From assembly GCF_035594125.1 (NCBI RefSeq), contig NC_087151.1, forward strand, positions 15,767,501-15,831,500: a DNA stretch of 64,000 nt. Reading direction: 5' to 3'. This document shows, piece by piece, positions 1 to 61,998 of this stretch. The notes beneath the pieces are model-generated. The model was not told the DNA's origin. It saw nothing but the letters and a program-made list of their open reading frames with translations, and did not search any database. How positions within the stretch are numbered: the first letter of the stretch is position 1; the number at the start of each line of letters is the position of its first letter. The position numbers were made by a program, and so were the translations under genes. This stretch comes from Scylla paramamosain (lineage: Eukaryota; Arthropoda; Malacostraca; Decapoda; Portunidae).

Positions 1-430
1 AAATGTTCAGAAACTGAAACTATTTTCCTCATAAGAATCAACGTAAAATTGATTAATCTGTTCCCAGACACCTGTCCATCCTGTCTTAGTGGCTCATGAT
101 AGATGCTCCCATTGCCAAGATGGCCACTCCACAACATCTCCAGCTCAGGAAATATTTATTTAGAAAGAATATATTGAATGAACTTAGTGACATGGAACTC
201 GTTAGCAGATATTGTTTAGACTGTGCAGGTATTCTCTTTGTAACCAATCTAGAGAGTGAAGCCTTACAGAGTGATGCAGAGAGGAGCAACCCATTTACTG
301 CCAAAATTAAGGTGATTGTAACACTTTGACATCTTGCTACTGAGAAAATGTAGGTGTGTAATAATTATAGTGTTGTAGGTCATTGAGAGAGCCACAGGTG
401 GTTTGGGATTACTCCTGAGCCAGGAGTATT
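1..430 (+). mobile_element. PIF/Harbinger transposase N-terminal fragment
   Basis: An open stretch at 96-329 encodes LSDMELVSRYCLDCAGILFV followed by a TNL...SEAL...RSNPFTAKIKVIVTL run. This is the helical N-terminal region typical of Harbinger (HARBI1-type) transposases, where LSDxELxxRYxLDxxGIxFV precedes the DDE domain. A stop follows at the LRYLATGKMQ position, and degraded homology continues to about 430. The same segment recurs inverted at about 4,160-4,540, roughly three-quarters identical by eye. No terminal repeats are visible and the left side may be cut by the window. It is a dead fragment. Confidence 0.6.
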
Positions 431-469
431 GGCAACTCTTGTAGAGAAAAAAGAAAAACAACAAACAGA

Positions 470-2832
470 AACAGACACCATCTTTCACACCACTAGTTCC
501 TTCATCTGGCACACCACATTTTCTCCAGGAACTCCTTCACAGCCCCTGTCATCCTTTCATTTGTCTCTCCACAGTACCAGCAACAACACCATCCAATCCC
601 TTCCTGTCTTCTCCACTCTGACATTCCCTAGTTCCCTCAGCACTACTTGCATAATCTCATCCCTGTTTGTGGCACTTCACAAACTCCAGCACCACATGGT
701 CCACAGTCTCATCCTCTCCCATACTTTGCTGCAGAACTCAGACCATCTGTAACTCCTTGCATTCACATCCATGCACCATGTCCTAGCTCAGAAGAGATGA
801 TCACTATCCAGGCTTCCCCCATACCACTTTTCATACCTTGGGGCCTCTCTCTCTATACCACTTCAAAGTACTCTTTTGTTCCATCTTATTCTTCCATTCT
901 CTCAGTCCCACACATTTTACTACTTTGTCTCACTCTTCCACTTTCTTACATCCCATTCTAAACTCTTGCCATTTCTAGCAGTCAACATGGCTCCCCTCAA
1001 ACTGATGAAAAGCCCAACTAGTTTCCAAGCTGCTCTTTACTACCATCTTAACACACTTCTTCACCCACTTGCTACTCCAAACATTCCAGAGAAACATCTT
1101 TCTCACTAGTCTAGCCTCATCCATTAGCTCTAGTCTAGCTTTGTACCTCAAGGTTGCCATTACATGTCTCTCTGTTTTCCATCCCATGTCTCCTCTCAAA
1201 GCCTCTATAGCTGCATACCTTGGTGCATTCAGTGCCATTCTTGCTACTCTATTCTGTCCTACTTCTAACTTTTCTAGTTCATTCTCATTCCATGGAATCC
1301 CATTCATACCATACATAATGCTTAGAACAGCCACTCTCTTCTGAACTTCTTGCAGCATATCATACTTGCTTTCATCCTTGCTGCACTTCCTAGTGGTTTA
1401 CCATGGTTATCTTTCCATTCTTCTCTTTCACACAGCCATTCAGACTCATCCACATCCCCAGGTACTTGTATTCATCTGTCTGTTGCAACTCATTCTCTCC
1501 CAGTCTCAGAACTGAATTTCTTTCATCCTCTGATCTATTTCCTGTCACTGCCTTGCTTTTCTCACAGCTAAATCTCACTCCAAAATCTCTTCCATACCCA
1601 TCTGCAATCTAACAAACTTTGGATCTCATCTGCTAATTCACTCATGACCACTACATCATCTGCATATAAGAGCACACATATCATTCCTCACACTTACTCT
1701 TGCATTCATTCATTCTCATTCTGGCAGCCAATTCCTCTGTATACAAGCTAAAAAGGGTTGGTTACAATATACAACCATGCCTAACTCTTTCACTCTTCAC
1801 ACAGTCTATTTCTATGTTTCCTAGTCTGTATTTAGCTCTTGTGTCCACATACATACAATGCACTATGTTAACTATCTTTGCAGTCAACCCAATCTTTTCT
1901 AAGACTCTATCTAACATTTATCTATTCATCCTATCATATGATTTATGTCAAGAAAACCTAAATACAATTTACTACCATCCTTCTCTCTCTCAGTCATTTC
2001 ATTCACCACAAATCTTATCCTCTGCTTCCCGGTCCACATAGAATCCATTCTGTTCTTCACCTGACAGTGCAGCTCTCTCAGTCCATTTACACAGTCTTTC
2101 ATTTAACACCACTAAAAACTCTACCTATTGTCTGTAGTTCTTCAACTTATTCATACTCTTGTATCCACCCTTATGCAATAGAGCCACACTGTATTCATTC
2201 CACATTCTTGGCACTCACTCCTTCCACACCTGGTTAAATAACTCAGTCATCCTATCAATACTTCCCCTTTATTTTTGTACATGTGTGTTTTCGTCTAGTT
2301 TTCCCTAGTCTGTTAGGGCTGAAACGGTGCCTCCTGATGAAGGACTTTTGGATTTGGCATTTGGGAACTGTTACCCTGAGTGGATGCTCTTCCTATCCTC
2401 GGACCGTAGCCAGGATTTGAACCCGTGCGCCTGATGACCACTTGGCCCCCAAAGTGCGGTACCAATGTATCACGGCGGCTCCCATTTCCCCTTTATTTTT
2501 GTACATCTCAGAAGGCATCTCACCTGGCTGTGCTGCCTTCCCATTTTTTTTGCCTTTTCACACATCTATCCATCTCCTCCCTGCTGATTCTTTCATTCAG
2601 TTTATCTGCATCCTTCCTTTGCAATGTCACACACCCTTCTCTCACATCAAGTACCTTGGCTACACCACCAGTCTCTTCCCAAAACTCTTTTATCACCCTT
2701 CTCATTTCTTCCTTATCTGTCACCACTGTCCTATTAACTTCCAGGCTCTCCACATTCTCATTGTCAAGCATCCCCTCACCCCTCAGGAATATGTACCATT
2801 TTTGGCTGCCTTCAGCACCTTTCTCTCTTAAG
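470..2832 (-). mobile_element. Degenerate non-LTR retrotransposon (LINE) with reverse transcriptase
   Basis: Read on the minus strand, this is the C-terminal two-thirds of a LINE ORF2. The pre-RT part (2,771-2,520) includes LNERISREEMDRCVKRQKK. The catalytic YADD lies at 1,655-1,666 inside YADDVVVMSELADEI. A DEYKYLGMWMS thumb segment follows at 1,578-1,390, then a long conserved tail (1,358-975) with LEVGQNRVARMALNAPRYAA. Frames are interrupted by stops and shifts, so it is inactive. I could not settle the clade (RTE- or Jockey-like). A SINE interrupts it at 2,283-2,485. Confidence 0.85.
2283..2485 (-). mobile_element. tRNA-derived SINE with perfect 21-bp target duplication
   Basis: The minus strand begins GGGAGCCGCC, and the next 90 bases contain an A-box-like stretch (TGATACATTGGTACCG) and a B box (GGTTCAAATCC), the internal Pol III promoter of a tRNA-related head. 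A tRNA-unrelated body follows. The insert is flanked by perfect 21-bp direct repeats (TTCCCCTTTATTTTTGTACA plus T) at 2,262-2,282 and 2,486-2,506. It sits inside the reverse-strand LINE, so it is younger than that LINE. Long target duplications of this kind indicate LINE-mediated retroposition. Confidence 0.85.
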
Positions 2833-3716
<884 letters not shown>

Positions 3717-3858
3717 AGATACCAGTAAAGAGTTATGGTGATATTATCCTTGTCATTCATAAATAAAAAAAAATTGGTATCAAAGTTGTTTTCTATCCTA
3801 TAAAATCCAATAAAAATCATAATTTTCTATAGTAGCTGCATCTAAACAAAACTGACTA

Positions 3859-4784
<926 letters not shown>

Positions 4785-4916
4785 CACACGCACATCCAGT
4801 GGTATCTCGTGATTCAAACTTAATTTGTTCTTTTGGGCTATTCGCATTGGGAATGTTTGAATGGTAGGGAATTTATCCCATTCAAATTAATGTAAAAAAA
4901 TATATATATTTATATT

Positions 4917-4948
<32 letters not shown>

Positions 4949-5241
4949 CTGATCATGTAATTGAATGAAAATAACCTAAATTATAGAAGAGAAATACAGT
5001 AACAGAAATCATGAAGTATGGTATATTTCAGTGTATAAGACAGCACTTGAATCATCCTGAAAAAGACACAAAAAATTGTGTTGTCCTATGCATCAGATAC
5101 AAAAACAGTGATCTTAAAATTTTACGCAAAATACCATTGTAAATAAACACCAACCTCAAAATGAGTAGTCGTTGAAAATTCCTGCTGTCTTCAATCTTGA
5201 AAACAGTTGTTGTAGTGTACACAATTTTTATTTTGTATTAA

Positions 5242-5245
<4 letters not shown>

Positions 5246-5335
<90 letters not shown>
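5246..5335. repeat. (CT)n microsatellite
   Basis: A perfect CT run of about 90 bp. Confidence 0.97.
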
Positions 5336-5338
<3 letters not shown>

Positions 5339-5622
5339 AAAGTAAGAACTATTCTAAGAATTGCTAAATAGAATGAGACTGATAGAGAATGAAAATGGAA
5401 TTATATGAGAGTGAGAAAGGATGTAGTGAAAATGACAATGATTGTGGGAAGGGGATGAGAAAGAGGAAGTATTACTCCCTTGTCCCTTATCTCTGACAGA
5501 TACAGGGGAGGGGAGGTGCCAGGGAGGGAGGTTTGAGACCAGACAAAAGAGGAAGGGAGAGGAAAGGAACAATGGGAGGAAGGGACATATGGGGAAGGAG
5601 AATAGTACATGGGCCAAGGAAG

Positions 5623-5627
<5 letters not shown>

Positions 5628-5680
<53 letters not shown>
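5628..5680. repeat. (GA)n microsatellite
   Basis: A perfect GA run of about 53 bp. Confidence 0.97.
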
Positions 5681-5683
<3 letters not shown>

Positions 5684-5849
5684 TGGGGAGGGATGGGAGA
5701 GAGGGGCAGGAAAGGGAGGAGGGGAAAGAAGGGGGCCTGACTGAGCGGTGTCCCTTGAATGGGTATTTGTGTTTGAATCGGAGGACAAAATTTGTTTACC
5801 AATCCTGCTTGAATTGGAGTTGTTCGAGTTGAAGGACGTTCAAGTCACC

Positions 5850-5852
<3 letters not shown>

Positions 5853-5906
<54 letters not shown>
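5853..5906. repeat. (TA)n microsatellite
   Basis: A perfect TA run of about 54 bp. Confidence 0.97.
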
Positions 5907-5911
<5 letters not shown>

Positions 5912-5934
5912 CTAAGGTATAAGCAAAAAAAAAA

Positions 5935-7200
5935 AAGGGAAACAAATGGCAGCAAATAAGTAATGGATAAGTGAAGCGAAGAAAAAAATTGGCAATACAG
6001 ATAAATAAATAAGTATGCTGAGGTAAAACACAGCCTATAGATACTAATATAGAACAGCAGTAAAACTAAGGGTGTAGTAATGCCAGACAACAAACCTTGT
6101 GTGTTCCATCTGAAGGAATAGTGAGGACTGACAAGGGATAGCAGTGCGTGTGTTAGGTTGGTTACTGCCTCGGAACCCAATGCTCCAAACTGAGTGTATA
6201 ACAGATATAAATGTGTTGATGACAGTTGGTTATTTAATTCAGGTTTCAAGTGTTTAATGTAAATAGCTTCTAATGTTTTTGTGTCTGTATTTGCATCAAC
6301 TTTATGTAATATTTTGGAATCCTTCTCCGAAAGTGTATGATCATGTGTATGTGAGTGTTCTTGTTGCTGAAAAAGGAGGATGAGCTAACTGTTTCTGTGT
6401 ACATATCGAGTTACCCTTGTGTTCACTGATTGTGTGTGTGAGATTCCTCTTGGTTTCTCCAATATATCAAGTCTTACAATTTAAACAAGTAAACTCACAA
6501 GTGATGTTAGAGATAAGTTCAATAGGAATACTGTCTTTAGATTAAAAAAAAAAGAGGCAATAGTGTTTGTATTAGTAAAAATAAAAATAAACTTGGTATA
6601 AGGATATTCTGTTTTCAGTATGGTATGGCCTCTTTTTAATAGTAAAGCTAAGATGGCCATAGAAAGGTAATTTTATGCATTTCTTTTGTATCGTTTGTGT
6701 GTGGTTAGACAAAGGCTGACTAAATTTGCTTTCTAAAGAATTGTAGATGAGACTTAACAGAAACCTGTTATTAAAGGAAAAAGTTCTCAAAAAGTTAAAT
6801 TGCATGGTCAAAAGCAAACCAGCTAGTAGAAGATATAGGAGGATTTTGATAGCATTAATCTTAAATAATCAAGAATTAAAAGATAAATAGTTTATTGCCA
6901 AGCCTGTGAAGATTGGTTTGCAGTAAACAGCAGTCTGTAGTTGGTTGTTATTGTGAGTCACTATTACATCCAGAAACAGGATAGAGCCATTGTTTTCAGT
7001 GTCACAAGTTGAATTCAATGTTAGAGTGTTTAGAATTTAAATAACTTGGAAATTTAGGGATGTGCTTGAGAGTGTTTAAATAAAAGGAAGGTGTCATCAA
7101 CATATCTCCTGTAAAACATAGGTTTAAACTCACTAGGGCATCATTTAACCACTTGGTTTAAAAAATCAAGGCAAACCAAAACTCACTAGGGCTTTGATAA
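5935..7200 (-). mobile_element. Penelope-like retroelement remnant (RT plus GIY-YIG endonuclease)
   Basis: Reading the minus strand from about 7,180, there is an RT palm block with RRYVDDTFLLF (YVDD at 7,093-7,104) and then FLDVIV...AVYCKPIFTGLA. A later block at 6,817-6,570 contains KLPFYGHLSFTIKK. A GIY-YIG-type endonuclease region follows, with YIGETKR at 6,446-6,466 and a downstream SEHKG. An RT followed by GIY-YIG is the architecture of endonuclease-positive Penelope-like elements. Stops and frameshifts interrupt every block. The element lies less than 400 bp upstream of the RNF8-like first coding exon. Confidence 0.8.
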
Positions 7201-7570
7201 CAATTTATGCTGTCAGTTTTATACTGCCTCAAACTTTATGACATATTTAATCCCAGTAAGGCTGCCTCCCATGGTGTATGTACCTCATCTTTAGATAAAT
7301 TTGTCCTTGTTTCTGTGAAGTGTTTAGGGGAAGGTTATGTTCTTGAATGCATGAGCTATGAAATTGGAGTTGGTCCTACCTGCAGACCCAGATGTACATT
7401 TTGCCTCTCACCTGCTGCCCACTACAGAACTATGCTAGAATTGATGGTTTTACTGTAATTCTTACAAAAACAAGTGCATTGCTTTGAGATAAATTCCTAA
7501 CTGCTATCTGCAACTCTAAAGGTCTTCAAACCAAGCATAACCAGGATGTGACAGAAATAGCCATGAAGTT
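7201..7570 (+). other. Upstream region of the RNF8-like gene
   Basis: An open frame at 7,207-7,458 shows no recognisable domain, and I saw no convincing TATA box. The frame of exon 1 is open upstream only to 7,541, where a TAA precedes it. The promoter or any 5' untranslated exon could not be located. Confidence 0.4.
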
Positions 7571-56529
<48,959 letters not shown>

Positions 56530-56533
<4 letters not shown>

Positions 56534-56550
56534 TCACTAACTTCTACCAT
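56530..56550 (-). promoter_or_regulatory. Six-codon uORF overlapping the Deltex start
   Basis: In the 5' leader an ATG at 56,550 opens a six-codon frame whose TGA overlaps the first Deltex ATG (ATGA). Such an arrangement can lower initiation at the first ATG or favour the ATG at 56,512. Regulation is inferred. Confidence 0.55.
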
Positions 56551-56561
56551 GTTTCTCACTC

Positions 56562-57340
56562 CTGAAAAAATTGAAAACACATTTATCTCAAATCAGTAGT
56601 TTTCATTCCATCCCCTGTATCTCCCCTCCAAAAATAAGAGTCTACAACAAAAAGTAAAAATAGGTGATTAAAAATCTTATCAAAACTCAACACTTACAAA
56701 GAATGAGGCTCACAATGACTGATAGCAAAACAGCTGTTTAGGAAATCAGTTGAAAGTATTTTCTCATGTTTTCTTATGGTCATTAACCAAGTGAATATCA
56801 TTCTAAACCAATGTTTAACTCTGATAAACTAACCTCTAAATCCTTTAGGACATTAACCCTGCGAGACCAACATTCTCCACGAGTTATCCCAACTCACCAA
56901 GAAGAAAAAATAATAATAATCTTCACAGGATCACAAGAATTAACCCGATCAGACACAAGCTACTAAAACCTCTGCGACTGATATACGACGTGAAAAAAGC
57001 AATTCTCTACATCTGTTATCAAGTAAAGATACTTCATGTAACAAACATTGGCCTACCTCTGTAATAAAATACAAAGACACACATACGAAGATTGCACCAC
57101 ACGTCACAACACCAAGGGTTTCACCTCAACACAGGGAGTGGCACCAGTCTAACACGTCCAGACTCACAGATTCACGTATTGCTGTCCTTGTGGCTAGGTG
57201 GAATGCAGGTGTGTCCCATTCAACAGTGTTAGCAACCAGAGTGGCAAGAGGTGACGAAGGAGGAACGCCGTGTCATGTTCTGCACCTGTTGAAGTCGTGA
57301 ACGTGACGACACAAGTAAACAGAAGAACGTAAACAAACTG
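56562..57340 (-). promoter_or_regulatory. Probable Deltex upstream intron and promoter region
   Basis: 57,170-57,330 is richer in CpG than its surroundings (several ACG and CGTGA motifs), consistent with a promoter or first non-coding exon. No core promoter element was identified. Confidence 0.35.
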
Positions 57341-57689
57341 AGCGCTTGCCTTTCACTTGCTTGCCTTCGTTTTACCTATTTACCTTTATATATTTACACC
57401 ACCACAGTATCACTCTCGCCTTTCCTCCATTAGTTTGTTCATTCGCTTCCTTCCGTTTTATTACTATTTTTTTTTTTTTTTTTCATTTATTCAATCTTAT
57501 AGCCCGTTTTTATGTTTCACCCTCCTGCCTTTCCTCCATCTCTCTTCCTTTTCTTATTCTTTAGTACCAGTTTCTCACCATCTTTCCTTCATTATTAAGG
57601 ATAATAGTGTAGAAAATAATAACGTGTACATATGTCTGGTCTCATCCAGATCTATAGCCAGCTTCAGCTATATTGTGTTGTAACCTTCG

Positions 57690-57830
57690 GCAAATTGTGT
57701 TCCCAGTTTCAGAAGAGTGCGAGTTTCAGGCAGGTGTGCCTCTAGTTTCACGCCAATATACTGCTAGTTTCAGATTGATGTACGACCATTTTCAGCTAGA
57801 TTTTTTTGCTAGTTTCAACAAGATTGGTGG
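57690..57830. repeat. Loose tandem repeat of a tagtttcag motif
   Basis: Six occurrences of a TTTCA-centred motif (most as agtttca) are spaced about 18-23 bp apart, with little conservation between them. Confidence 0.5.
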
Positions 57831-58138
57831 GTAGGTTCGGACTACTAGGCAACTTTTCTTGATCTCACTCAGGAATGATACACGTATTACGGTATTCGTC
57901 GTCCCAAGATAATTGTTGCTGAGCTCCTTACTTGCATGTAATCTCTTTACAGTTTTCTCATTAATGAGAGTCATATGCACGTGGGATAGTGTTGTTCACT
58001 AAGGATAAAGAGAGTGTGTGTGTGCGTGTGTGTGTGTTTTAGCATATGATTTGCTGTTAATTCCTTACTAGGCAACAACACGGGGATTGCAGTAGTAACC
58101 AGACAGCATGAATATTATACGGTCTTTGGCAGTGAGGA

Positions 58139-58263
58139 CACACTCTCTCTCTCTCTCTCTCGTTTTATCGAAATTCTAATGATAACATCCTCACTCTTGA
58201 TCGACGTCAATCGTATTTTTAACACTGGCTCACGTTCCTTAGAAATAAATTGAAAGGTTTGTT

Positions 58264-58300
<37 letters not shown>

Positions 58301-58344
58301 CATAATCCCATCTTGACTCAATCACCCCTCCTCCTCCTCCTCCT

Positions 58345-58379
<35 letters not shown>

Positions 58380-58391
58380 AATAATCAAACC

Positions 58392-58437
<46 letters not shown>

Positions 58438-58653
58438 TTATCGAAATTCTAATGATAACATCCTCACTATTAATCGACGTCATTCGTATTTTTAACACTG
58501 ACTCATGTTCCTTAGAAATAAATTGAAAGGTTTGTTCTAGAGAGAGAGAGGGGGGGAGAGAAAGAGTGTGTAATAATCCCATCTTGACTCATTAATCACC
58601 CCTCCTCTTCTCCTACTACTACTGCTGCTGCTGCTGCAATAATCAAGCCCATT
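58139..58653. repeat. Tandem duplication (~255-bp unit) of a compound microsatellite block
   Basis: Copy 1 (about 58,139-58,390) and copy 2 (about 58,394-58,653) share the same order: (CT)n, gttttatcgaaattctaatg..., gttccttagaaataaattga..., a purine/GT repeat, taatcccatcttgactca, (TCC/TAC/TGC)n, gcaataatcaa. The repeat between the shared blocks is (GT)n in copy 1 and (AG)n in copy 2. Confidence 0.88.
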
Positions 58654-59439
58654 ATATCCAAGATAACGAGGAACACATTTAAATAATGAGGCCTTGGGTA
58701 AGGAACATTATACACGCTATCTAAATATGATATACCAGCAGATAAACCAAGCCAAATTACGTGCATCACAAAATATAGCAAATAAAGTCATTTATATCCC
58801 AACTAAATGACAAAAACACGAGGACTCAGAACTGCTGTTGGGGGCGGTGCAGTTTTCTTATCTATTAATCTACATTTTTTCTCTCTCCCATCACAAAATA
58901 CAATTCAAGTCGTTAATATATTCAGATAAAGGATAAAGCAACAAGACTCGAAATAAGAATGCTTGTGGAGGGGGGAGGGGCAGCGAACTTCCCTCAGGGC
59001 TTCAGGCCGTTCAAGTAAACAGAGACGAGGGAAGGCAGGCAGTGGAAGTCGGACTCAATCTTTTTTTTTTTTTTTCCTATGGTTGTGGCTTATTTCTCCA
59101 CCCACTAGCCACCCATACAGGACCACCAAAATACGCCCTCTTCCACACCCAAAGGTACCATAGTCAAAACTCATTAAAGTGTATAATGAAGCGTTAATGT
59201 GAAAGAAAGTAGATTTGATTATTCAGTGGGTGAGTTAGTAAGTGTATGGTAGTTTTAAGGGTTTTTAGGACTGTGGATAGTATGCAGTAAGTTTTGTTGA
59301 TATTTATTCTGCTGACATCACAAGTTTCAGGATTTTGGCAAGTGGATGATAAATTATTGGTAAATGTTAAATTTCTTGCCCGTTTCATGTTGGGGGCAAA
59401 AAATAGTAAATTTTTAGATTTACACTATAATACCCCAAA
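58654..59439. other. Intergenic, nothing recognised
   Basis: AT-rich sequence with a poly(T) run near 59,060 and no supported feature. Confidence 0.5.
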
Positions 59440-59660
59440 CCCCCTAATCTAGCCAGCGGACTTCGCTCCCCCACCCCCCGCCGATCTTCCTCCCCAGAGA
59501 TACTAATCTAACCTAGCCAGGGGCTGTGCCCCCCCTGGACTCCCTCAGAGATACTAATCTAATTTAACCTAACCTGACCTGGGGGATTGCGCCCGCCCGG
59601 AAAACCCTCACCAATACTAATCTAACCCAACCCAACCTAACCTAAACTATCCTGCAGGAT
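59440..59660. repeat. CTAAC-rich minisatellite
   Basis: Four diverged units of about 50-65 bp begin with CTAATCT(A) at 59,444, 59,503, 59,554 and 59,617. Each pairs a CTAACC-type run with a GC-rich segment (for example ccaggggctgtgccccccct). Weaker ctaac-type runs recur at 60,245-60,340. Confidence 0.75.
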
Positions 59661-60350
59661 TAGGTCTAGGGAATTTTGGGGGGAAGTGAGTTAATATTTC
59701 TAAAACTGTGGATGCCCCACAGGATAGTTAAAGTTTCTTAAAATCCAGTAAGATATACAAAAATCACATTCCCAGTGTTGTAGAGTATAATATTGTAAAT
59801 CTAAAATGATACTAAATATTTTTTCTGGGAAATTTTGGTGGGTTTTGAATTAATCTGCTACTTGTTTCCTCTGCAAATGTCTTTTTCTTTTTTCTCTTTT
59901 TTTTTTTTTATACCTCTCTCCCCCCAGAACTGCTGATCTGTGATAAATACGACTAACAGATTAATACAAAACACAAAGAAGTCGACCAGTAAGAAAATAT
60001 TTTGATTCCCACAGGTACAAATGCATGATAATAGTATCACCGTTACCCCCACTTTCCCTGCAGAAAATAATGATTTGTGAAAAGAACAATCAAAGCAAAA
60101 CACACCTAATTCTGCAAAAAGAAAAATATTTTCATCCTCAAAAAGATACACAATATTGTGTTGCTGATCACAACTATGCATTTTGATCTCACTTCAGAAT
60201 GTTCCACTTGTCTCATGTTATGGGACTGTTAGGTGTTAAATCAAGTTTAACCAAGCCTAACTAAATAAAACCTAGCAAAATCTAACTAAACCTATTCTAG
60301 ACTAACCAAACTAAACTAATCTAACCTAATCTAGCCATGAATAGTTAGTA

Positions 60351-60721
60351 AAAAAAAAAGTTGCATGGTCTTATTTCCTTTATTTTTTTGCCTCCTATTC
60401 TCTACAGTATTGAGGACCTGGTGGAAAAGTGGGTTTTCAGGTGGGGAAAGCTAAAATAGGGCCAAATATTGCCTCTTACCATTAAAAATAAATAGGGAGC
60501 TGCACTACTGTTATTTTGAGTTACGATGTCAAGAACAAGGCAGTCATCACAATAAGAATAACAGTAGTATTAGGCAGCTCCCTGTTTATTTTTAGTGGTT
60601 AGAGGTGGTATTTGGCTCTATTTTAACTTTCCCCACCTGAAAACTCTGCTTTCCCACCAGTTCCCCAACATTGTAGGGAGCAGGAGCTGAAAAAATGGGA
60701 AATAGAGCTGCATGACTTTTC
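60351..60721. mobile_element. 371-bp foldback element
   Basis: Arms of about 165 bp (60,351-60,519 and about 60,561-60,721) are imperfect reverse complements with a ~40-bp loop. Landmarks are gttttcaggtggggaaag, aaaaataaa(t/c)agggagctgc and gttgcatggtc (versus gtcatgcag). TTAGTA lies at both edges (60,345-60,350 and 60,722-60,727), a possible target duplication. It is non-coding. Confidence 0.82.
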
Positions 60722-61319
60722 TTAGTATTTATCAAAAACCATACTGTCCTGACAGACCAGCATTTCATTTGTCCTCACCTTCCCTTTCTGGCCACTTATT
60801 TGCAAGCTACAGTCGTCATGACACCTCACTCTTGCAGCAGAACACTTCACATAAAAAAAGTATTTCCATGAAATCAGCAACACTCACAGGTAATGATAAG
60901 TACATCTAATGCACACAAAATTCTTCCTCAGACCCATTCAAATTCAGGCCATGTCTTCCTTCTCTGATGAAATAAAGTACTTTGGCCAAATTATTTTATT
61001 TTTTTACTTATTTTTTTTTCCCATGGCATTGCCTTCATTTAAAGAAACCAATCAGCATGACCTATTTGATGCCAATGCACTGAGATCACTTGCTGCAGCG
61101 CAAAACACATATATGAACAAACACAGCGTCACTCAGTGGACAGTTGACAGTTAATGTCAAACAGCGTGGTGTAGCGCTCTGGGCAGTAGTCTGGATGCGG
61201 TACAGATGAGATTTAAAAAATCACTAGCAGTGATGTGTATGGGGATTGAAAATACTCAGAATGAAAGGATCTGTCAGGTGAGACAGGTAAGAATTGCCAC
61301 TGTTCCACATGCAAGGCAT

Positions 61320-61320
<1 letters not shown>
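60722..61320. other. Intergenic, nothing recognised
   Basis: Short ORFs without motifs. Confidence 0.45.

Positions 61321-61321
<1 letters not shown>

Positions 61322-61403
<82 letters not shown>
61322..61403. repeat. (TA)n microsatellite
   Basis: 82 bp of TA. Confidence 0.97.
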
Positions 61404-61408
<5 letters not shown>

Positions 61409-61998
61409 CAAATTACCTAATTCTTAGTGATTTTGTGAGATTGACTTGTTACAGCTTGGGGTGGTTTGGTAAGGTGGGGTAAGGGATGCAAGAGCCATAT
61501 TTTGCTCTTATATAGACTAGGATTAGATGTTGAACTGAAGTTAGATGGCAGGTCATTGAAAATCAGTTATATTCGTTGTCTTGAAAATCCTTACTTAAAA
61601 GAAAATCTCTGATTTCATGCTATTCTGGGATGATATTGAAGTAGCATTATCATTTTCATGCAATGTTGGGTTGGGTTTAGATTGTTTCAGTTCATTAATT
61701 TCACTGCTGATCCCTTTATTGTGTAGATCACAATAAATAAAAGTATCATATTTTTGCCCAGATGGCATTTAAGGGGTAAGTTAGGGTAGATTTATATGGA
61801 TTCAGTTTATTCATTTTACTGTAGATCCCATTATGTATTTCATGATATATGAAGCAGCGTATTTTTGCCTGGAAGTTAGTGTAGTCACTGTCACTGGTTA
61901 AGATTATTTCAGTAATACCCAATTCTGACCTACAATTCACTATTTTAATAATCTCCAAGAGTCTCAATGGAAGTAATACAGAAAACTAATGTTACATT

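Larger units (their letters stand above)
4797..5852. mobile_element. Possible second Tigger-like MITE containing microsatellites
   Basis: The left edge (CCAGTGGTATCTCGTGATTC) and the reverse complement of the right edge (CCTGGTGACTTGAACGTCC) are loosely similar. Both have the 'CAGTGGTA...gaac/ttgaa' look of Tigger-type ends. The interior holds a poly(T) run at 4,919-4,948, a (CT)n run at 5,246-5,335 and a (GA)n run at 5,628-5,680. The terminal repeats are imperfect, so the boundaries and the call are tentative. Confidence 0.35.

Noticed and set aside
2400..2485. Possible tRNA gene on the minus strand
   Set aside because: A and B boxes are present, but the acceptor and anticodon arms do not pair convincingly, and the unit has a SINE body and target duplication.
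5026..5100. Possible MITE end with 'cagtgtataagacagcac'
   Set aside because: Resembles a known-looking MITE terminus and has a faint relative near 19,150-19,215, but no paired inverted end could be found.
7207..7458. 83-codon ORF upstream of the RNF8-like gene
   Set aside because: No recognisable domain, no splice sites joining it in phase to exon 1, and an adjacent Penelope remnant. Kept only as unassigned sequence.
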